A stretch of 64,000 bases of DNA from Sambucus nigra (Eukaryota; Streptophyta; Magnoliopsida; Dipsacales; Adoxaceae), in NCBI GenBank assembly GCA_949130495.1, contig CASBWL010000053.1:1712144-1776143 (forward strand), given 5' to 3'. The notes below the pieces were generated by a model. It made no database searches, was not told the origin of the DNA, and saw only the letters and a program-made list of their open reading frames with translations. Shown here piece by piece: positions 24,960 through 36,289 of this stretch (the first letter of the stretch is position 1; each line of letters starts with the position of its first letter). Both the position numbers and the translations under genes were made by a program.

Positions 24960-26744
24960 TTCACTAAAAGTTCCTTTTAAAATCTCTAGGATCTTCAAAA
25001 ATGGTTTTCATCTTCTTTAAATAGTGTGTCCATGGAGCTAGGGGTAATTTGGGAAAGGATAAAATCTGCGTGATCATAGGGTGTGTGCACATGAGGTTTG
25101 AGAGGTGTGAGGATAAGTTGGGGTTAAAATGGAGAAATGCACAAATATGCTTGAATTGTGTGAGGTTATGTGAATGAGGGGTGATGGAATAAAAATCAGA
25201 TTTGGTAAGAGGGGTAAATTTGGAATTGGGTTAAATGGTAGTTGGGGTTAAAATGGGTATATGGGGTAAAAGGTATTAATCATGTGGGGCTTATGTCTTG
25301 GTTTTGGATTTTGGTTTCAACAGGTAAGGGAAAATCGTGTGTGGCTTAGAAATGTGTAATGGGTCCTGGATGGAAACGAGTATAGCATTAGGGTCCGATT
25401 GGGTTTGGCATGGGAGGTATAAGGTTGGATTGTGGGTTCGGGTAGGATGTTGAGGCAGGTGGATCGCGAGTGAGTTGATCATGGCAGTGGGTTGGTTTTC
25501 AGCGAGTAGGGGTTAAAGAAGGTCGGTTGATGCAAGTTTTGTCGGTTATTGTAGTGTCGGGTTTGGGTACGCTCACCAGGGCTTGGGATGGAGGTGGAGT
25601 TGGGTTAATGGTAGGAGATGGGGATCTAGGAAATGGGTATTAAAGATGGGGAAGGCACGGGTTGGCTCTAGGTTTCAAGTTGGGTTTGGACAGAGGTATA
25701 GGGTCAGGTATCGCCGGCGAGTTCAAGCCATAGGGCTGGGGTTGGATTCGGGTCAACACACCACCTGCTGATGGTGGTGGGTTAGAATAGAGGTAGGTGG
25801 GTATGGATATTCGAGTTGAAAAAAGGGAGTATCGGGGTTAGATTCGAGTGGGCTGCCGGGTTCAGCTCGGGTTTGCAATGGTGAAGTGGGTGAGATGGTC
25901 TAAGGTGGTGAATGTGGATGGTGATGAGAGAAGGTTCGGTTATGGTGGAAAGAGGAGAGAGAGTGTTGTGAGGTTGAAGATGGAGTAGGGGTTTTCGAAT
26001 GTGGGATAGTGTAGGATAGAAGGGTGTGGTTGAGTGAGGGGTTTAGTAAGGTGTATGTGAGTGTAGTAGGGTAGTATGTGTGTGTGTGTGCGTGTGCGTG
26101 TTTAATTTGTACCCTAAAAATAAAACTACTTAACTATAAAAAGTAAAACTAACTAACTAAAAAATAAATTAAAATCAACTAAAAACTAAAATCCTAATCT
26201 AAAAAAAAACTAATATAATAAAACAAAAGAAATAAAAACTAAAAATCTAATAGAAATGAAAACTAAATTCCTAAAAAAATATACATTCTAATAACTAAAA
26301 ATAAACTCCTAAAAAATAATCCTAATAAAATAAAATACAATAAAGACTAAAAATTTAAAAATAAAAAAAATAAAAATAAAAATACATTAAAAAGAAATAG
26401 AAAAATTAAAAAATAAAAAATAAAACCTAGAAAGTTCTAAATAAATATAAAATAAATCATAAAAATAAAAACTACTCAAACTAAAAATCTAAAAAAATTA
26501 AAAAGGCATAAACTAAACACACACGGGCTTCGAGGTAGGTTTAGGGACTGGTTTAGGCTTGAGTAAGGTTACGGGATAGGGTATTAGCTCCATTCTTAAT
26601 GCAATTTGCCTTGAAATAACACTTTTGACACCGCAACTGCAACCAAGCCTGCACATTAAATATATACGCGCATAAGACCCAAATTATCGAGAATTAGCAG
26701 CTAAAAATGGTGTATTCAGGGTATAAAATGCACACTTTTGGGTG
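23883..26744 (-). repeat. Athila 5' LTR
   Basis: It pairs with 13609-16459. Its outer end stops at CTTTTGGGTG and lacks the terminal ATTATCA found at the inner end of the other LTR, so the canonical 5' terminus is missing. Internal CT (24928-24953) and TG (26085-26100) microsatellites differ in length from the partner. Confidence 0.88.
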
Positions 26745-26772
26745 CTTGTTTGAAACCATAAAGCTATTTGAC
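26745..26772. repeat. 28-bp duplication flanking Athila, right copy
   Basis: Identical to 13581-13608. On its right the sequence continues as the block at 26773-27095, not as copia. Confidence 0.9.
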
Positions 26773-27095
26773 AAATTATGGGGATTACACCGTGGCAGAG
26801 CTCGAGAAAGTTCTCGAGTTAACCCAAGACCACAAATCCGCCTCCCTATAATTTATCATGAAGGAAGGCCGCGACATGTGGCATGAATACGTCAAATATC
26901 TAAAATAAAGTCAGGGAGTTTGATATGTGCAAAGCCATAAAATAAAAGACCGAGGGCGAACCAGGGGAGATTGAGCCTAGGAAGGAGCCGTGGGGTTGTG
27001 AGCTAAGGGAGATTGAGACGTAGGTCTTCGAAGTAATATTATGGGTTGGGAAACTTATATTATTTTCCTTCATATTTCCTTATATTACATTCTCT
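26773..27095 (+). pseudogene. Unidentified coding-like block, inverted copy at 63386-63710
   Basis: The plus strand encodes DYTVAELEKVLELTQDHKSA, a stop, then FIMKEGRDMWHEYVKYLK with further stops. A diverged reverse-complement copy lies at 63386-63710, directly beside a copia RT just as here. The reading is amphipathic and helix-like. Similarity between the two copies fades after the ACATTCTCTT motif near 27090. It could be part of an extra (antisense) ORF of a Tat element, because the second copy follows a Tat pol. I do not recognise the protein. Confidence 0.5.
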
Positions 27096-27799
27096 TGTTA
27101 TTGTACTATTACTTATCATGTTTGTATATTGTCCATTTTCTATTACTAATAACTACAGGTGGACTGAGGACTTTGATTCTACCATTAATGAGATATTTGA
27201 CATCATCCCTTATATATTACTTTTTCCCTCATGATAGGATTCATGGAGAGTAGGGAGACTATGGAAGCTAGTAGAGGCCATGGTGGATAGTTTGAGAATT
27301 TTGAAGATTTTATATAAATTTCACTCTTAGTTGTAATTATCCAACTTAAGAAAATATTAAAGTCATATAAATAGAATGTGTAGAAATGTTAATAATGGAG
27401 ACTTCACACACACTCACACACAAATAAAATAAGTAGTAGAAGTGTAAACACTATTCCATAAGATGATAAGAGAATTAGGGGTGAGGATTGTGCCACCAAA
27501 TCTAGAAATGGAAGGTTGTGATAGTTTTGTTCTATTTTTTTTCTTTTAACCTTCTATTTTTTTCATTTCCCCCTCTTTTTCTTCACTACTAATTGGTTTC
27601 CTCTCTTACTTTGATTCATAAAAAGGATTAAATTAGCAACTTCTGAACAAAATCTCATTTTCTTCCTCATATACCTTTTCAGCATACCCCCTATCTTTTA
27701 TCATGCTCACTTTATCTCCACTCTCTTTTTCTTTCTCTTCCAACGTCGATATCTCTCTTCTCACAGTCTCTTTCTCTTTGTGAGGCGCAACTTATTTTT

Positions 27800-28145
27800 G
27801 GGTTCAAATCATAATATGGTTGTTAAAATCAGGTATTCTCTACGATTTCTATTATTTTTACTATTTTATGGTTCAAATCATGTGATTTTTGGTTAAATCA
27901 TATGCTTTATAGGGTTCAAATCATGTTCTTTATGGTTAAATCATTTTCCTTACAAACCTCTCACCCTTGATTCACCACATCACAGTATAAATCAGGTATA
28001 CCCTCTAATTATTATTTTTTTACTTTGCTTGGTTTAATTTTCCTGATTTTGAGAGTTTTATGGTTGAAATCATGTTTTCGTTGTTGATTTTAGAAATCTC
28101 AGTTTTAATTCACAAGAAAGCAGTTCAAGTCAGGTATACCCTTTT
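27800..28145 (+). repeat. Degenerate motif repeats (GGTTcAAATCATG / AATCAGGTATACC)
   Basis: At least five variants of GGTTCAAATCATG or GGTTAAATCATG, interleaved with three of TCAGGTATnCC (near 27830, 27995 and 28131). The AG|GTAT context of the second motif would suit splice donors, but no exons are visible. Confidence 0.5.
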
Positions 28146-29795
28146 ATCTTTTTTTTTTCTTTTTATATTTGGTTTCTTATAAATTTTTATTGAGGCTTTT
28201 ATTTAATTTTTTCGGTCACTGAATGTATCATTTCATATGTGATTTATTTACTCTGAAATATATAATGACACATGAGCTGCAATTATTTTACTTTATTGGA
28301 ATTGTATTTTGTTATGGTTTAGTCATTTTTAAATTGATGAATTTATTTCTCTCATCGAATGCATTATTTTGTTGGCCGGTTCTGTATTCGAGGATGAAAA
28401 TGAGCGAAGCTTCAGTTCTTTTGATGTATTGATGAATACTCCGAAGAACAAATACGAAATTATCTATCACTATGTCCCAACCTTCGTATGTTTTTATCTT
28501 TACTTAACTGGATAGTATTTAAATGCCTTATACTTTAGAATGCTATATAGAAGCAGTTCATCTAGAAGCATTTGAATGCCATATACTTTTATCATTTATT
28601 AGTTTTTACTCAAAGTGTTATGTTTTTATCTTTACTTAAACGGATAGTATTTGTTTATTCTCATTTCATCAACGTCAACGAAGATTCAAAGAAACTTCAT
28701 TTGTTTTTTAAGGGTGTTGATTAAAACATACTAAAGAAGCTTTAAAGAAACTTCGTGTCTGACTTTCACTTGGCAATGTGACATCTCACTTCAAAGAAAC
28801 CATGTCCATGGTATTTTATATTGTCTCTTAGTTTTGTTTTCATTAGAAGAGTTTTAATTTCAAATTTATATGATTTTGATTTTAAATTTCACGGTTTTGA
28901 TTTCACATTTGTTCATTTTATTTATTGCTTTGTATTTTTTTTATCTCTCTACTGACTCCATCATTTCAAACATGTTCATTCCATTAGTCTCTCCAACAAC
29001 TTAATATTCTCTTTATTTGTTGGTTTTGATTTCACAACACCCTAATTTCACTTTTTTTAGCTGTAGGATTGGTAATACACTTTTTTTGGCTTTATGATTG
29101 TGTTCTTTGACACAAGGCAAGAATCCAATGGCTAAGATCTATGAATAAATTAAGGGTTTCATTTCAATTAATCAATCAGATTTCTCCCACTGCTAAAATC
29201 TCTCGTTACCTTCTCTAGCAAAGTTACCCCCCCTTGTCTCTTTCTCTCCCTCTCTCTCTCTCTTCATTTCAAATTTTAAAAAAGGAGGGTTCTAAATATC
29301 TGTTTGTTTGTCAGTTTTGATTTTAAAAGTATTTGCATTGTTTGAGGTTTAAACAATTATGAAGTTTATAAAGTTTATGAGGTTTAAACAACATGTATCT
29401 AATATATAATATCTTAACAGGTTTATACAGTTATAGTAATGTACTTATGTTTGTTCATTAGTATTGAACTTGCTGATTTTTGTGGTTGATGGTTTATGAT
29501 AGATGCAAGCATTATTGAAGAAGATTCGAGCTCCATGTTGTAATGAGATCTTTGATTGTTACCACAATCACAATGAATCCACGCTATTAACTATTAATAA
29601 GCATTTTCTATATCATTTATTTTTATTTTTTCTATCAATAGTTCATGATCAATGCCTTAGGACTACTAGGTTTTGTTGAATTTCATTGGAACTTGATTAG
29701 AAACCACATATTATCCTTTACAAATTGAAATCAGCTATCCTTTTCTCTCTCTGATGAGGGTGTGTGTTGATTTGATTTTTCTCTCTCTCAAAATT

Positions 29796-30355
29796 TATTA
29801 AATTATTTTGAATGAAGTAATACAATAAAACGTAACTAACTTTCTAAGAAGTTAAGGTGTCTATATTTAGAATTGAAATAATTAATTTATCTATGTGAAT
29901 GGAGGATTAGAGGAGGGTATACAAGGAGAGATCAGTTAGGGACAGAAGGGTGGGATGAGAACCATAGATCAGTCTTACAATGGCTACAAGGCATAGGAGA
30001 TGGGGGAGAAGGCCAGGCTAGGTGAAACTATTATACCTGGAGGAATCGGAGGTAAAAGCATCCAAACCCAAGAAAAACACACTGATGGTACTCATATTAT
30101 TTTTTATATCTTTGAACTCTACATATAGATTAATTTGACATTGGAACTAAATTTATTAAGTTATTTTGAATGCACTAATGCAATAAAGGTACCTAACTTT
30201 CTAAGAAGTTTAGGTGTCTATATATAGACTTGAACTAATTAATTTATCTATGTGAACGGAAGAGCAGAGGAGGGCAGGCAATGAGAGATCAACTAGGGAT
30301 ATAAGGGTACCAAAAGATGGGGTGCAAGGGTGGACTTAACACCACATATCAGTCC
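29796..30355 (+). repeat. Spaced direct repeat of ~200 bp
   Basis: AAATTTATTAAATTATTTTG at 29796 recurs with one change at about 30148. Both copies run on through CTTTCTAAGAAGTT, AGGTGTCTATAT, ATTTATCTATGTGAA and the GAGAGATCA segment to ATCAGTC. The copies are about 352 bp apart. Confidence 0.75.
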
Positions 30356-31342
30356 AGTGCCGAGAGAGTGGAGGAAGAAGGAATTGAAGATGTTGAGACC
30401 AAGTATCAGAACAAAACATGAATCAAAACAGATGAATGCCGTCGACTTCTACTATCTTTTGTCACTAACTAGAAAGCATTGTTACTTTTATGTTTTGATG
30501 ATTGTTAGATAACCAAAAAAAGAAGGCAAATTCGAATTTTTGAAAAGAAATAAATGATGCCTTCCATATTTCTCTAAACGTTGGGAGATATCTATTTCTT
30601 TCGAATGCACATATGTTTGATGCTTATTGATTGATATGTCTTGTTTGATGTGACTTAAGGTCATGGTAGGCTCATGTTAATTGTGTTTTAATTCCAGGTA
30701 AGTAAATAACAATATTAATTATGTTTTAGTTTCTACTAAGTAATACCCTTATTATTTGAGACTATTATGATTTTATATAAGAATGATATTTTTTGTCACA
30801 TGTCAAATACTATTAACGTGTAAATAGTACATTTTGATATTTAAACTATATCGTGTGGTGGATATTTTTTGTGCTTGCTTTCTCGAAATCAAATAATCTT
30901 ATCATAATTTTTTATTATACATTTGCAGAAGCTTTATAATGTTGGATTTAATCAATAATTTTATTGCTCTAATGTTTTCAACCATCACGTAATTTCATTC
31001 CACATTTTTGGTTATTTTCTTTAAAAAAAAATTAGGTTTACTTTCCTTTAATTCTTAATGTTGCTTACATGTTTTATAATTTCAGATTTAAGGTATGATA
31101 AGGCTTGGAGATTTATATGTATGATTGTTCTTGGCGATGACCATATATGTGAGTAGTTTTTATTATGTTGTTGTCTATCAACCTATTATACTGGACACAT
31201 GAGCAAGCCATAAGAAGGAAAAGAAAGAAGAGGTAAAGAAAAAGAGCCTAAGCCACCCTCCCCTTGACTTGGTTGTGATAAACAAATTACATATAATGCG
31301 TTGAGATTATTAAGACAATATTTGATGGCTAGGAGGTTTGGG

Positions 31343-31345
<3 letters not shown>

Positions 31346-31374
<29 letters not shown>
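31346..31374. repeat. (TA)n microsatellite
   Basis: An uninterrupted run of about 14 TA dinucleotides. Confidence 0.9.
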
Positions 31375-31376
<2 letters not shown>

Positions 31377-31826
31377 GAATGAAGTTTGTGCATCGCAAGC
31401 TAATTTTGTTTCTGTATGGATGTATTATTGTTATTTACATGAATTGAGTTAAGTTAATGATTTTTTTGTATGATCTTCAAGACGGGCTATTATTATTGTT
31501 GTTGTTGGAGTATTTTTTTAAAGAGGGTGGATAGTTCTATAGACAAAGGCAATTTTGCCCTAAATTTTTAATTTTTTTGCATTTAGTGTTGTAAAAAAAC
31601 TTTTGGATTTGCATGTGAATTTGTTATACAAATTTGAATTATTTGAATGTTGTTGGACTATTTGTTATTTGTTAATCTAGGTGGATAGTCCTTTAAACAA
31701 AGGAGATTATGAATTTTTTTTTAATTACACTTTGTTTTGTTGGGGAATGATATTGTAACCGTTTTGCAATTATGTACTTTGGAATTTTTTTGTCGTTTTA
31801 TAATTACGTACTTTGGAAAGTTTCGT

Positions 31827-31855
31827 CGTGCCTTCAGGCACGTGCATTTCACTAG
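31827..31855 (+). mobile_element. Helitron 3' terminus
   Basis: CGTGCC-TTCA-GGCACG forms a 6-bp stem at 31827-31842, followed by nine bases and CTAG at 31852-31855, then T. A short hairpin about 10 nt before CTRR, with insertion next to T, is the standard 3' signature of Helitrons, which move by rolling-circle replication. No Rep/helicase ORF is present, so any element here is non-autonomous. Confidence 0.75.
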
Positions 31856-32760
31856 TCTATATAATAAGGAATAAAATTATCTATGTCAGAAGATATACCT
31901 TATGATTTCATGAGATAATTTTTTCCCGCACTTCCTATTTTGGCCTTGAAATTTTAATTTCCTACCCTTTTAATACACTCTAATTTATTTCCCCCTCTTT
32001 TTCAAAATTCAAAAGCATGGATAAAAGAGTAAATTACTTATACTCTCCAAAACCTCTCTCATTTGTCTCTACCTCACACACATACACACAGATTCTTGCA
32101 ATACAAAGAGCTGAGAGTAAAAGGTATGTCTTCTTTTTCTTTCTTACTTTAATTCAAATCTTTATTTTCCCACATACCCAATTGCCTTTGTCCCCCAAAA
32201 CCCATTTCACTTTTTCTTATCTCTATCTCAATGCAAAAATATTTTCTCTCTAAAGGTACTATTTTCTCTTTCATCTACGTATTTACCAAAAATAAAATCG
32301 CATCTACATCTCATTTTTTATCTCCGAAACCTCGACGGAAGCCATCTCCCTCTCATTTGTCATCTTCGGCGGATACCCTCTCCCTTTCATCTTGGATATC
32401 CAAAATCACATTTACATCTCACCTGTCTTTTCGGTATTGTGGTTTTATTTATTTGTTTTGATCTTTATTTTATGTCTTTGGGTTTTATGTATTTGGACAA
32501 ATGTTGGTCTTTGAGGAGGGACTTTTGGTTGGCCTCCTGGGAAGCGTGCTGAAGACAAGCCCGAAAAGTATCTCTTCTTTATTTTTCTGTCTTATCATTG
32601 CCACAAAAATATTATAAGCAATTTCTTCAATGAAAATTAAGCATAGGGTATATTGTCTCGAGATATAATATGGAAGCTCAAAGATAACTCGACATTGACA
32701 TGGATCTGGAAGAGGAGCATTGTATAATGTAGATTTTTATATACAAGAATCTAATGAAAT
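31856..32760 (+). mobile_element. Candidate 5' end of a second Helitron, abutting the first
   Basis: Directly after CTAG the sequence reads TCTATATAATAAGG, the usual TC-initiated start of many plant Helitrons. Beyond it lies T- and C-rich DNA without coding homology. No second 3' hairpin was located, so extent is unknown; the end given is only where the gag relic begins. Confidence 0.4.
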
Positions 32761-33316
32761 GGTACTTTACTTACAAAAGCAAAGTGGTGGTTCAAAGAAA
32801 GCAAGAACAACTGGGAGGAAAAGTCGTGGCTATGTGTTGGGTCAGATTCAAAGCACTCGTTTTGGAGAAGTACTCCCCAATCGTTGCTAGAGAGAAGCTA
32901 GAAGTGGAATTTATGGAGTTAACTAGGAAATCATGTCCATGAACCAACACCAAATCATATTTGAAAACTTTTCACACTTTTCCCATATCTTATTAACACC
33001 TAGGATAAGAATGGTAAGAAGTTTGAGTGGGGATTAAAGTGGGGGATCCATAGAATAGTGGTGGTATTATGACTAAGAACTTACACAAAACTGGTTGACA
33101 TAGCTCAAATTATGGACCAAGATTTTGATGATGGGATAAAGGTAAATGGATGAAAATAAAATGGGAGATAAGATGGAACAAAGAAGAAATAAAGCCACAC
33201 ATAACGCTCAGAATTCACAGAACAATCAAGGGACCGCTGAGGGGGTTGATGTCACGGATGTTGTATGCTTCAACTGCGGTATAAAGGGGCATTTTGTTAT
33301 GTATGTACCACTATGA
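32761..33316 (+). pseudogene. Tekay/Del chromovirus gag relic
   Basis: The plus strand reads KEQLGGKVVAMCWVRFKALVLEKYSP, then REKLEVEFMEL, the capsid block of Tekay/Del gag (normally WERFKxLFLEKYFP). A frame change occurs near 32800 and stops follow 32940. Near 33266 a nucleocapsid zinc knuckle CFNCGIKGHF is followed by VMYV, so the last cysteine of CCHC is missing. Confidence 0.75.
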
Positions 33317-33990
33317 ATGAGCTTTTACGCCTATGGAATACGAATTTATAAGGTAAAACACTGCAAATTGCAAAGGAAGGATGTTAAGAAGACGCGGACT
33401 CCTGCTAGAGTCTTTTCACTCAATGCTAAGGATGTTGAGAAACTCAAAAATGTGATAACATGTACTACCATTGAAGATAAATGCTTATATACTTTTTTAT
33501 TCCAGGGAAACACACTCCTTTGTATCCAAAATTGTTTCACGAAACTTTAATATGATGCCGCTGACCTTAGACACGCCATTTGTAATTGATACCCCAATAT
33601 AAACTTCAAGAGAGGCCATAGTCATATATAGGGGTTATGCCACGGAGATAGGAGGTTATCATTTCATTATTAGTTTAATTCCCTTCGAAATGGAAGACTT
33701 TGATGTGATCTTAGGCATGGGTTGGTTATCCACCCACTTTGCTAGGATAAACTATTATAATAAGAATATTACCTTATGTATACCTAGACTGGCTGATGTG
33801 AGTCTTAAGGGAAATAAACTCAGTAGAAAAACTTTGTTAATATCAGTTTTGAGGTCTAGAAAGATGTTAAATGGGGCCTGCCGCAAATACATAGCCTATG
33901 TGAAAGATATTGTGAAGGCTATGAAAAAGTTAGAAGATGTTCATGTACCCTCAGAATTTAGCAATATTTTTTCCTAAGAAATACATGGAT
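33317..33990 (+). pseudogene. Tekay/Del protease relic
   Basis: ARVFSLNAKD near 33400 and YSRETHSFVSKI near 33500 match the region around the aspartic protease active site (normally DSGATHSF). The catalytic Asp is Tyr and the Gly is Arg. The open segment 33690-33977 carries FDVILGMGWLSTHFARI, typical of the protease C-terminus, and the PSEFSNIFS lead into RT. Confidence 0.8.
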
Positions 33991-34640
33991 TACTCCTAAA
34001 TAGAGAAATTGAGTTTACAATTGACCTTGCGCCCGAGGTCATACCGAATTCAAAGGCACCTTATAGAATGTCTCCCATGGAGTTGAAGGATTTGAATGAA
34101 CATCTAAAGGATTTTTTTAGTTTGCGAGTTTATAAGGACTATCCCTTCCCCTTGGGGTGCCCATATGCCTTTTTTTAGTAAGAATGTTGGGTTTATAAAG
34201 ATGTTCATAGATTATAGGGAATTAAATAATATTATCGTAACTTAAAGTATCATTTGCCTATGAATGATGATATTTTTTACGAATAAAAATATGTTAGATA
34301 TTTCTCCAAAATTTAATTGAGGTCTAGTTATCAACAACTTAAGATAAAGTATGAGGAAATTCAAAATACATACATTATAACTAGGTATGGTTATTATGAG
34401 TTCATGGTGATTCCTTCTGGGTTAACAAATGCCCCAACTGGTTTTATAGAATCGATGAAGAGGGTGTTTAGGCCCTTCGTTGACAAATTTGTGATTGTCC
34501 TCATTGATTATATACTTTATATTCTAAGATCCTAAAAGAACATGATGAACAAGTCCGTGGAATATTTGAGGTTATTAGGAAAGAAAAATTATATAATAAA
34601 CTTCTATGTGTGAGTTATGACTTAAGGAGATAACATTCCT
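33991..34640 (+). pseudogene. Tekay/Del reverse transcriptase relic
   Basis: APYRMSPMELKDLNEHLKD near 34050, then frame changes, and an open block at 34317-34535 with SSYQQLKIKYEEIQ, TRYGYYEFMVIPSGLTNAP and the catalytic box VLIDYILY (IDDIL in active enzymes; second Asp is Tyr). The IRPSxSPWGAP region has lost residues. Inactive. Confidence 0.82.
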
Positions 34641-34641
34641 C

Positions 34642-34860
34642 GATTATATTTTGAACAAAAATGGTTTGGATATGGATTTGGGTAAGCCCGGAACCATTGT
34701 TGATTGGGAGAGACTGACTATCGTGATCGAGGGTAATGATTATATTTTGAACAAAAATGGTTTGGACATGGATTTGGGGAAGGGCGCAACCATTGTTGAT
34801 TGGGAGAGACCGACTATCGTGATCGAGGTTAGAAGCCTACCCAACCTAGAAGGTTATTAA
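34642..34860 (+). repeat. In-frame 96-bp tandem duplication in the pol relic
   Basis: DYILNKNGLDMDLGK...IVDWERxTIVIE is encoded twice, from 34642 and from 34738. The 96-bp period (32 codons) preserves the frame. It covers the RT-RNase H connection that is normally single (ISKNG...V.DW..P). Confidence 0.85.
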
Positions 34861-35475
34861 ATTACATTTATGGAAGTGTTTTCTAAGATTTATGTGCCTT
34901 TGACCCAATTTATACATAATGATAATAAATTCATATGGTTCGCGATGTGTGAAGCAAGTTTCCAAAAGTTAAAGGAAAGTTTATTGGTCACGCCAATTTT
35001 AGCTTTACCCGAGGAGGGTGGGGGCTATGTGATCTATAGTGATACTTCATGTCATGACCTTAGATGTGTTTTGATGTATAATAGGAAGGTCATAGCTTAT
35101 GCTTCTTGACAACGGGGGTCATATGAGATGAACTACCCTACCCACGACCTAGATTTAGCGACAATAGTTTTTGCCTTGAAAATTTGGAGACATTATTTAT
35201 ATGGAGAGAGTTTTGAAATACTCACACACCTTAAGAGTTTAACCTATATTTTCATACAAACATACTTGAGTATGATGAAGAGGAAATGGTTGTAATTAAT
35301 CATGGATTATGATCTTTCAGTTAAGTATCACCTAAGAATATCCAACGTGGTTGATGACTCCTTAAGTATAAAAGTATCCCTTAGTGCCATGGTAATTACA
35401 AATAAAGAACACATCCTAATATCTTTGGAGAGAATTGGGATTAAGTTCATAGACCATAAGGGTCACAGATAAGTA
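34861..35475 (+). pseudogene. Tekay/Del RNase H relic, element truncated after it
   Basis: FSKIYVPLTQF, CEASFQKLKESLLVTPIL, GGYVIYSDTSCHDLRCVLM, KVIAYAS, stop, NYPTHDLDLATIVFALKIWRHYLYGE, then ending near VVDDSLS. The frame carries several stops. No integrase follows, and no LTR was found on either side, so the copy is truncated at both ends. Confidence 0.8.
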
Positions 35476-35499
35476 AGGGCCCTTGTCATTGAACCATGT

Positions 35500-36289
35500 C
35501 TAATTGAAAGGATATAATATAGTAGTAGACTGGTCCAAACATCCCAAGCCATGCCTTAACCAAAGACTATCCTCTTTCGGCACCTTAATCACAGTAAGAT
35601 CGTTGTTCCATACCCACTTATAACATTCTTTAGGGTCTTTCTCAAGTTCATCGCCCAAGTGTCCCAACTCCTCATCATAACCATTCATCCATATAGTGCG
35701 AGTATGCGTGTGAAAGTGACAAGTCGGGCGATTAACTTTCTTATTTAACCTTTTTTATAGTAGTCGACTAGTTATTAATGAGGTTTTCGTGGTTAACTAA
35801 TGTCTTCTTTGATCTACCCTCTTCTACTGATGGACGAGCAATAACTATCTGCCAAGAATATTTTCCTCCCTCTAACTTCTTCCATTTCTCTAATTCCTCC
35901 ATTAGCCGAGGATTTTCTTTCTTCAAGAATGATGCTCCTTCACTTCGATCAGTAGTAATTTCCTTCTTAATACCCTATAATTAACATGTTATTATCCTTT
36001 CCCAACCGACTGTCCACCTCCCGTGCATTCTTCACATCAGACTGCAATATAAACTCCCTCTTGGATAATTTTGAGAAGATTTCTTCCAGCTTCTTGTCAA
36101 ATTTATTATCGCTCCGAATAATATCAAACTTTTTATCATAATATACTGACAAGCTTCCTTGTAATCTCGTTGGAATTGGCATATCATCTCATAGTAAGAG
36201 GCATTGGTCTCCACAGCCTGGTGGAATAACCTATGCATACGGAGGTAAGCTTCCTTAGCATTGTTGGAAACATCTAGTTTGAGCACCTC
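35500..36289 (-). pseudogene. Unrecognised coiled-coil-like gene relic, 3' part, split by Tekay
   Basis: From 36284 the minus strand reads EVLKLDVSNNAKEAYLRM, HRLFHQAVETNASYYEM, CQFQRDYKEAC. After a 1-bp shift near 36150 it continues KKFDIIRSDNKFDKKLEEIF, SKLSKREFILQSDVKNARE, and later ENPRLMEELEKWKKLEGG. A last segment from about 35760 to 35500 gives YDEELGHLGDELEKDPKECY and WVWNNDLTVIKVPKEDSLW. It is charged and heptad-like. Removing the Tekay element with one target duplication joins it in frame to the exon at 46452-46511. It may be a host gene or an accessory ORF of a retroelement; I do not recognise it. Confidence 0.55.

Larger units (their letters stand above)
13609..26744 (-). mobile_element. 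Athila-lineage Ty3 retrotransposon, degenerate, with both LTRs
   Basis: About 13.1 kb on the minus strand: 5' LTR 23883-26744, primer site 23868-23880, leader, gag-PR, RT, RNase H, integrase, a long 3' untranslated stretch, polypurine tract near 16460-16473, 3' LTR 13609-16459. The RT (TGWHVCIDYRKIN, KDHFPLPYIDQMLERLA), the integrase tail ([20 protein letters not shown]) and the tRNA-Asp-like primer site together identify Athila. The LTR copies have visibly diverged by substitutions and indels, and every domain is broken, so the copy is old and immobile. Confidence 0.9.
27096..31826. other. AT-rich, pyrimidine-tract-rich DNA, probably Helitron interior
   Basis: No coding homology was found. 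It contains the ATCATG/ATCAGGTATACC motif region (27800-28145), CT microsatellites (near 29245), a spaced direct repeat (29796-30355) and a TA microsatellite (31346-31374). It ends at the Helitron-type terminus at 31827-31855. The 5' end of that Helitron could not be placed. Confidence 0.45.

Noticed and set aside
27041..27253. Hydrophobic 60-70-residue frames as a small membrane protein
   Set aside because: Two frames overlap the same T-rich DNA, and the inverted copy at 63.4 kb does not conserve either frame.
32017..32461. Two ~76-residue Phe/Ser-rich frames
   Set aside because: They are pyrimidine-tract translations in probable Helitron DNA with no recognisable domain.
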